Shown in pieces: positions 61,108 through 64,000 of a DNA stretch of 64,000 nt (positions within the stretch are counted from its first letter, which is position 1; each line of letters opens with the position of its first letter). The notes below the pieces were generated by a model. The model was given only the letters and a program-made list of their open reading frames with translations, did not search any database and was not told where the DNA came from. A program made the translations under genes and the position numbers. Source of the stretch: EB88 sp965199135 (GTDB lineage Bacteria > Acidobacteriota > Terriglobia > Terriglobales > Acidobacteriaceae); assembly GCA_965199135.1 (NCBI GenBank), contig OZ240685.1, positions 1,488,001 to 1,552,000 on the forward strand, read 5' to 3'.

Positions 61108-62517
61108 GTGCTGACTCGTCGCCTCAGCTGCATCCTGTTGTCCCCTCTCCTCTTGCTTCCGGGTTGTGGCCATCTGCATTCGCTGCATGCGCCGACCTAT
61201 GTGTACGTGATCTCCAAGGGCACTTACATCCGCGATCGTCTGGCAGCCGTATCGAACCATGTGGAGGACATCCACAACGGCGAGCGGCTCACGGTGGTTC
61301 AGCAGGAGCGGCGCTTCTATCAGGTGCGCACGCCTGACGGCAAAGTGGGCTGGCTTGAAGAGCACGCGGTGATCGACCAGGCGGAGTACGACAAGTTTGC
61401 AGCGCTCGACGCCGAGCATGCCAGGGATGTACCGGTTGCGACCGCCGTGCTGCGCGATGAGATCTTTCTCCATCTGACGCCAGGCCGCAAAACGGAGCAC
61501 CTCTACCTCCTGCCCGCGAATGACAAGCTCCAGATGCTGCGACGTGCGTCCGTGGCCAAGCCCTTGCCGCCGCAGGCGATCCTCACGCCCAGGTCGCTCA
61601 AGCCTCGCAAGGCGCGGCCGACTGGTCCCGGAACCAGGCCCGTCAAGAAGGAGCAGAGCGGCTCCACGATCTGGGCCGAGGCTCCGCCCCATCCCGACCG
61701 GTACACTGCGCCGGATCTCGATCCCGACGCAGCCTGGATGGCGCAGCCGATGGAAGACTGGTGGCTGGTGCGCGACAGCGCAGGCCGGGTCGGCTGGGTG
61801 CTGGCTCATGGCATGGATGTGGACGTGCCGGATGAGGTGGCACAGTACTCCGAAGGGCGCCGGATCGTGGGCGCGTACCTCCTGAACACCGTGATGGACA
61901 ATGGCGAGCCACCGGCGAAGCACATCGGCCCCGAGGAGCAGAAGCGGATCGCGAAGCGGGCTGCCGCAAAAGTGGCTCTGCTGCGCAAGCACCCGAAGCT
62001 TGCCGAGGAGCAGCCGGCAGAGCCGCCACCACCCGCGCCCGTGCCGCACCCGGTCGGCCAGTACGTGACCGTGACGACCGAGTTCAAGGACGGGCTGCCG
62101 TACGACTGGGACCAGGTCCGCGTCTTCATCTGGAATCGCGCCAAGCACCGCTACGAGACCGCCTACCGCCTGCGCGACCAGCAAGGCTACCTGCCGATCA
62201 CGGTCGGGCAGGAGACGATCGACAAGGTAGGCGTCGAGCCGACGTTCACCATCCGCACTACCCCGGATGGGGTGGTTTCGCAGGATGAGAGCGGCTCCTT
62301 TCACCCTGCGACGGTAAATACGACGCAGTACCGTCTGGAAGGCGGCATTGTCCGTCGCGATACCCCGCTTCCGCCTAAACCAGGAGCGGAGACAGCCTCC
62401 CAGACAGGGCAGACCTCGATGAAAGCTGCTCCCAAGGCGGCGATGCGGCGTCGGGCTGCCCATCCCTTGGGCGCTCGCAGGAAACCTTCTCGGGTCAAAG
62501 CTCGTCACCACTCATAA
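61108..62517 (+). CDS. Lipoprotein with bacterial SH3-like domain
   Basis: 469 residues, GTG start. MLTRRLSCILLSPLLLLPGC is a signal peptide with the lipobox LLPGC. An SH3b-like module (TYVYVISKGTYIRDRLAAVS, ERLTVVQQERRFYQVRTPDG, KVGWLEEHAV) follows, then a second SH3-like module in the middle (WWLVRDSAGRVGWVLAHGMD), a central charged linker and a C-terminal strand-rich region. SH3b domains bind peptidoglycan or teichoic-type polymers; a cell-wall-associated lipoprotein is inferred. It is followed by 301 bases and then hfq. Confidence 0.8.
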   Translation: MLTRRLSCILLSPLLLLPGCGHLHSLHAPTYVYVISKGTYIRDRLAAVSNHVEDIHNGERLTVVQQERRFYQVRTPDGKVGWLEEHAVIDQAEYDKFAALDAEHARDVPVATAVLRDEIFLHLTPGRKTEHLYLLPANDKLQMLRRASVAKPLPPQAILTPRSLKPRKARPTGPGTRPVKKEQSGSTIWAEAPPHPDRYTAPDLDPDAAWMAQPMEDWWLVRDSAGRVGWVLAHGMDVDVPDEVAQYSEGRRIVGAYLLNTVMDNGEPPAKHIGPEEQKRIAKRAAAKVALLRKHPKLAEEQPAEPPPPAPVPHPVGQYVTVTTEFKDGLPYDWDQVRVFIWNRAKHRYETAYRLRDQQGYLPITVGQETIDKVGVEPTFTIRTTPDGVVSQDESGSFHPATVNTTQYRLEGGIVRRDTPLPPKPGAETASQTGQTSMKAAPKAAMRRRAAHPLGARRKPSRVKARHHS

Positions 62518-62818
62518 GGATTCTTTGTTGTTGCAAGCAAATTTTCCCCTGCTGGGTACGAAAGTTTGGCATGCTAGTCATGCGTGTCCCCGTTCAGAAC
62601 TGGCGGAGCCTCGCACACCGGTTTTCCCGTACCACAACAGCGTTGCGCGGCAATCTCGTGAATCGGTACCCAACACTCTGCTCCCGGGCAGCGTCGGGGA
62701 CGATCCAGGAGCACCGCATGTTCTGCTCCCCGGCCTGCGCAAGCCTGCAGGGGCATTGGTTTAATACACTTGATAAGGAGCGCGCGCCTGCCCGTGGCGA
62801 CGCGTAGGAGATCGGCAC
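62518..62818. other. Leader and intergenic region upstream of hfq
   Basis: Just over 300 bases without a supported gene. It contains small inverted sequences such as gcatgctagtcatgc near 62571-62585, an AT-rich ggtttaatacacttgataag stretch near 62758-62777, and a good ribosome binding site (gtaggag) for hfq. Promoter of hfq is expected here; I cannot assign it precisely. Confidence 0.4.
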
Positions 62819-63115
62819 ATGGACAACAAGCCGGCACAAAACATCCAGGACACGTTTCTGAACACCGTCCGGAAAGACAAAACCCCCATCACGATTTATC
62901 TGGTCAGTGGTGTCAAGCTGACGGGAAAAATACGTTCGTTCGACAAATATTCTGTGCTGCTGGAGAACAACAGCCAGGAGCAGCTGATCTTCAAGCACGC
63001 GATCTCCACCGTGGTCAGCACGCGTTCGGTCCTGCACGCGGAGCACCGCGTTCCGCATGCCGCTGTTGGTGGTGCAACCCCGGTTGGGGCTGTAGCCACG
63101 GCAGAGCACGCGTAA
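62819..63115 (+). CDS. hfq: RNA-binding protein Hfq
   Basis: 98 residues. Sm1 with QNIQDTFLNTVRKDKTPITI and the Sm2 signature FKHAISTVV (usually YKHAIST) define Hfq; IYLVSGVKLTGKIRSFDKYS and LLENNSQEQLI complete the fold. The hexamer binds small RNAs and mRNA. The short C-terminal tail (about 25 residues, Ala/Val/His) is not conserved. It lies just upstream of hflX, as in many bacteria. Confidence 0.94.
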   Translation: MDNKPAQNIQDTFLNTVRKDKTPITIYLVSGVKLTGKIRSFDKYSVLLENNSQEQLIFKHAISTVVSTRSVLHAEHRVPHAAVGGATPVGAVATAEHA

Positions 63116-63129
63116 GGCGCAGAGGAGCG

Positions 63130-64000
63130 ATCACGGCACGACAGCTTCGTCCTGAACCAGATTCTTTTACTTCACGCGCCACCGCCTCCTCTACCTCCAG
63201 GGGGAGCGGCGAGCGCGCGTTCCTGGTATACCCGCGCTTCTTCGGGTTGAAACCAGCGCTCGGCAAGACTGCCTCCCAGGCACGGGATGCTTCGCTGCTC
63301 CGCGGCGGCGAGGATGAGCCGGACGCGGAAGAGCCGTTGGCGGCCAGCCTGCTGACCAGCGACGAGATGAGCGCCGAGTTCCGGGAGCTCGCCGAGTCGG
63401 CCGGCGCCGAGATTGTGGGCGCCATGGAACAGCGACGCAGCCGTCCGGACCCTGCGACACTGCTCGGCTCGGGAAAGGTAGAGGAGCTGGCCGGGGCTGC
63501 TGTCTCTGCCGATGCCTCGATCATCCTGGTCGATTACGACCTCAGCCCGACCCAGCTGCGAAACCTCGAAGATGCCTTGCCGTGTACAGTGGTCGATCGT
63601 ACCCAGCTGATCCTCGATATCTTTGCCCGCCATGCCCGCACCCGCGAGGGCCAGCTCCAGGTGGAGCTGGCGCAGCTTGAGTACATGCTGCCTCGACTGA
63701 CCGGACGTGGTCGGGCGATGTCACAGCTTGGCGGTGGCATCGGCACCCGCGGACCCGGCGAGACCCAGCTTGAGACGGATCGCCGCCGCATCGGCAAGCG
63801 GCTGGTGATCCTTCGCCGCGAGCTGGATCGGGTGCGCCGTGTGCGGCATCAGCAGCGGAATCGACGGGAGTCGACCCCTGTGCCCACGGTCGCACTGGTG
63901 GGCTACACCAATGCGGGCAAGAGCACACTGTTCAACCTGCTGACCGGGGCGGATGTGCTCGCCTCCTCGCGCATGTTCGCGACGCTCGACCCAAAGCTGC
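63130..64000 (+). CDS. hflX: GTPase HflX (5' part, runs off the window)
   Basis: From about 63130 to the window end (roughly 290 residues seen). The HflX N-terminal domain is present: ERAFLVYPRFFGLKP, SAEFRELAESAGAEIVGAM, LVDYDLSPTQLRNLEDAL, DRTQLILDIFARHARTREGQ, GGGIGTRGPGETQLETDRRR, then the Obg-type G domain with Walker A GYTNAGKST. HflX splits or rescues ribosomes under heat stress. There is no ATG, GTG or TTG in frame before the conserved start; alternatives are TTG 63247 or ATG 63367, which would remove conserved residues. It is co-directional with hfq. Confidence 0.9.
   Translation, partial: MTARQLRPEPDSFTSRATASSTSRGSGERAFLVYPRFFGLKPALGKTASQARDASLLRGGEDEPDAEEPLAASLLTSDEMSAEFRELAESAGAEIVGAMEQRRSRPDPATLLGSGKVEELAGAAVSADASIILVDYDLSPTQLRNLEDALPCTVVDRTQLILDIFARHARTREGQLQVELAQLEYMLPRLTGRGRAMSQLGGGIGTRGPGETQLETDRRRIGKRLVILRRELDRVRRVRHQQRNRRESTPVPTVALVGYTNAGKSTLFNLLTGADVLASSRMFATLDPKL

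Overview
The window reads as a chromosomal segment of a free-living, GC-rich bacterium, most likely an Acidobacteriota of the Terriglobia/Acidobacteriaceae type. This rests on gene content and on my recollection of related genomes: a PiT transporter with a long hydrophilic insert, a carboxypeptidase-regulatory-like outer-membrane protein, an SLBB-rich exporter paired with a Wzi-like protein, abundant secreted glycoside hydrolases, and the hfq-hflX order. No database search was possible. I found no rRNA, tRNA or CRISPR array.

Layout. 1-1.85 kb (minus): a partial N-terminally hydrophobic gene, a multi-pass membrane protein, and a secreted protein built of 14 nearly identical 14-residue repeats. 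2.2-5.0 kb (minus): sucC - HAD-type dehalogenase - sucD. 5.5-12.3 kb: DUF1569 protein, quinone oxidoreductase, Rieske/FAD reductase, trpD, SIMPL protein, hexapeptide acyltransferase, M50 peptidase. 12.3-18.4 kb: trpS-scpA (overlapping), PiT phosphate transporter with a clear terminator, then scpB-rluB. 18.6-26.4 kb: a histone-H1-like protein, an SDR, an intact secreted GH31, and a run of decayed genes (DUF4238 protein, dehydrogenase fragment, IS481-like transposase, SMI1/KNR4 protein). 

26.4-40.8 kb is an exopolysaccharide/capsule locus: SLBB exporter, three glycosyltransferase genes (one with two GT2 domains), an O-antigen ligase/polymerase-like membrane protein, a Wzz-like chain-length protein without kinase domain, a Wzi-like protein and the complete dTDP-L-rhamnose set rfbB, rfbA, rfbD, rfbC. 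No priming transferase or flippase is visible here. 41-57 kb: MOSC protein, a secreted CE1-like esterase followed by a GH74 xyloglucanase-like protein (with GH31 this suggests plant hemicellulose use), sugar oxidoreductase, SDRs, MgtC-like protein, cardiolipin synthase-like PLD, a frameshifted small gene, aldo/keto reductase, and envelope proteins. 58-64 kb: a small uncharacterised gene, glgC, a lipoprotein beta-propeller, an SH3-type lipoprotein, hfq and the 5' part of hflX.

The strongest unexplained signal is the 14 x 14 repeat protein: variation among the 42-bp units is almost entirely synonymous in one frame, which argues that the repeated peptide itself is selected. Second is the 20.2-26.4 kb island of decayed genes. 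Several genes are tightly packed (4-bp stop/start overlaps at trpS-scpA, GT-wzy, rfbB-rfbA, rfbA-rfbD), and several start codons had to be inferred as GTG, TTG or CTG.
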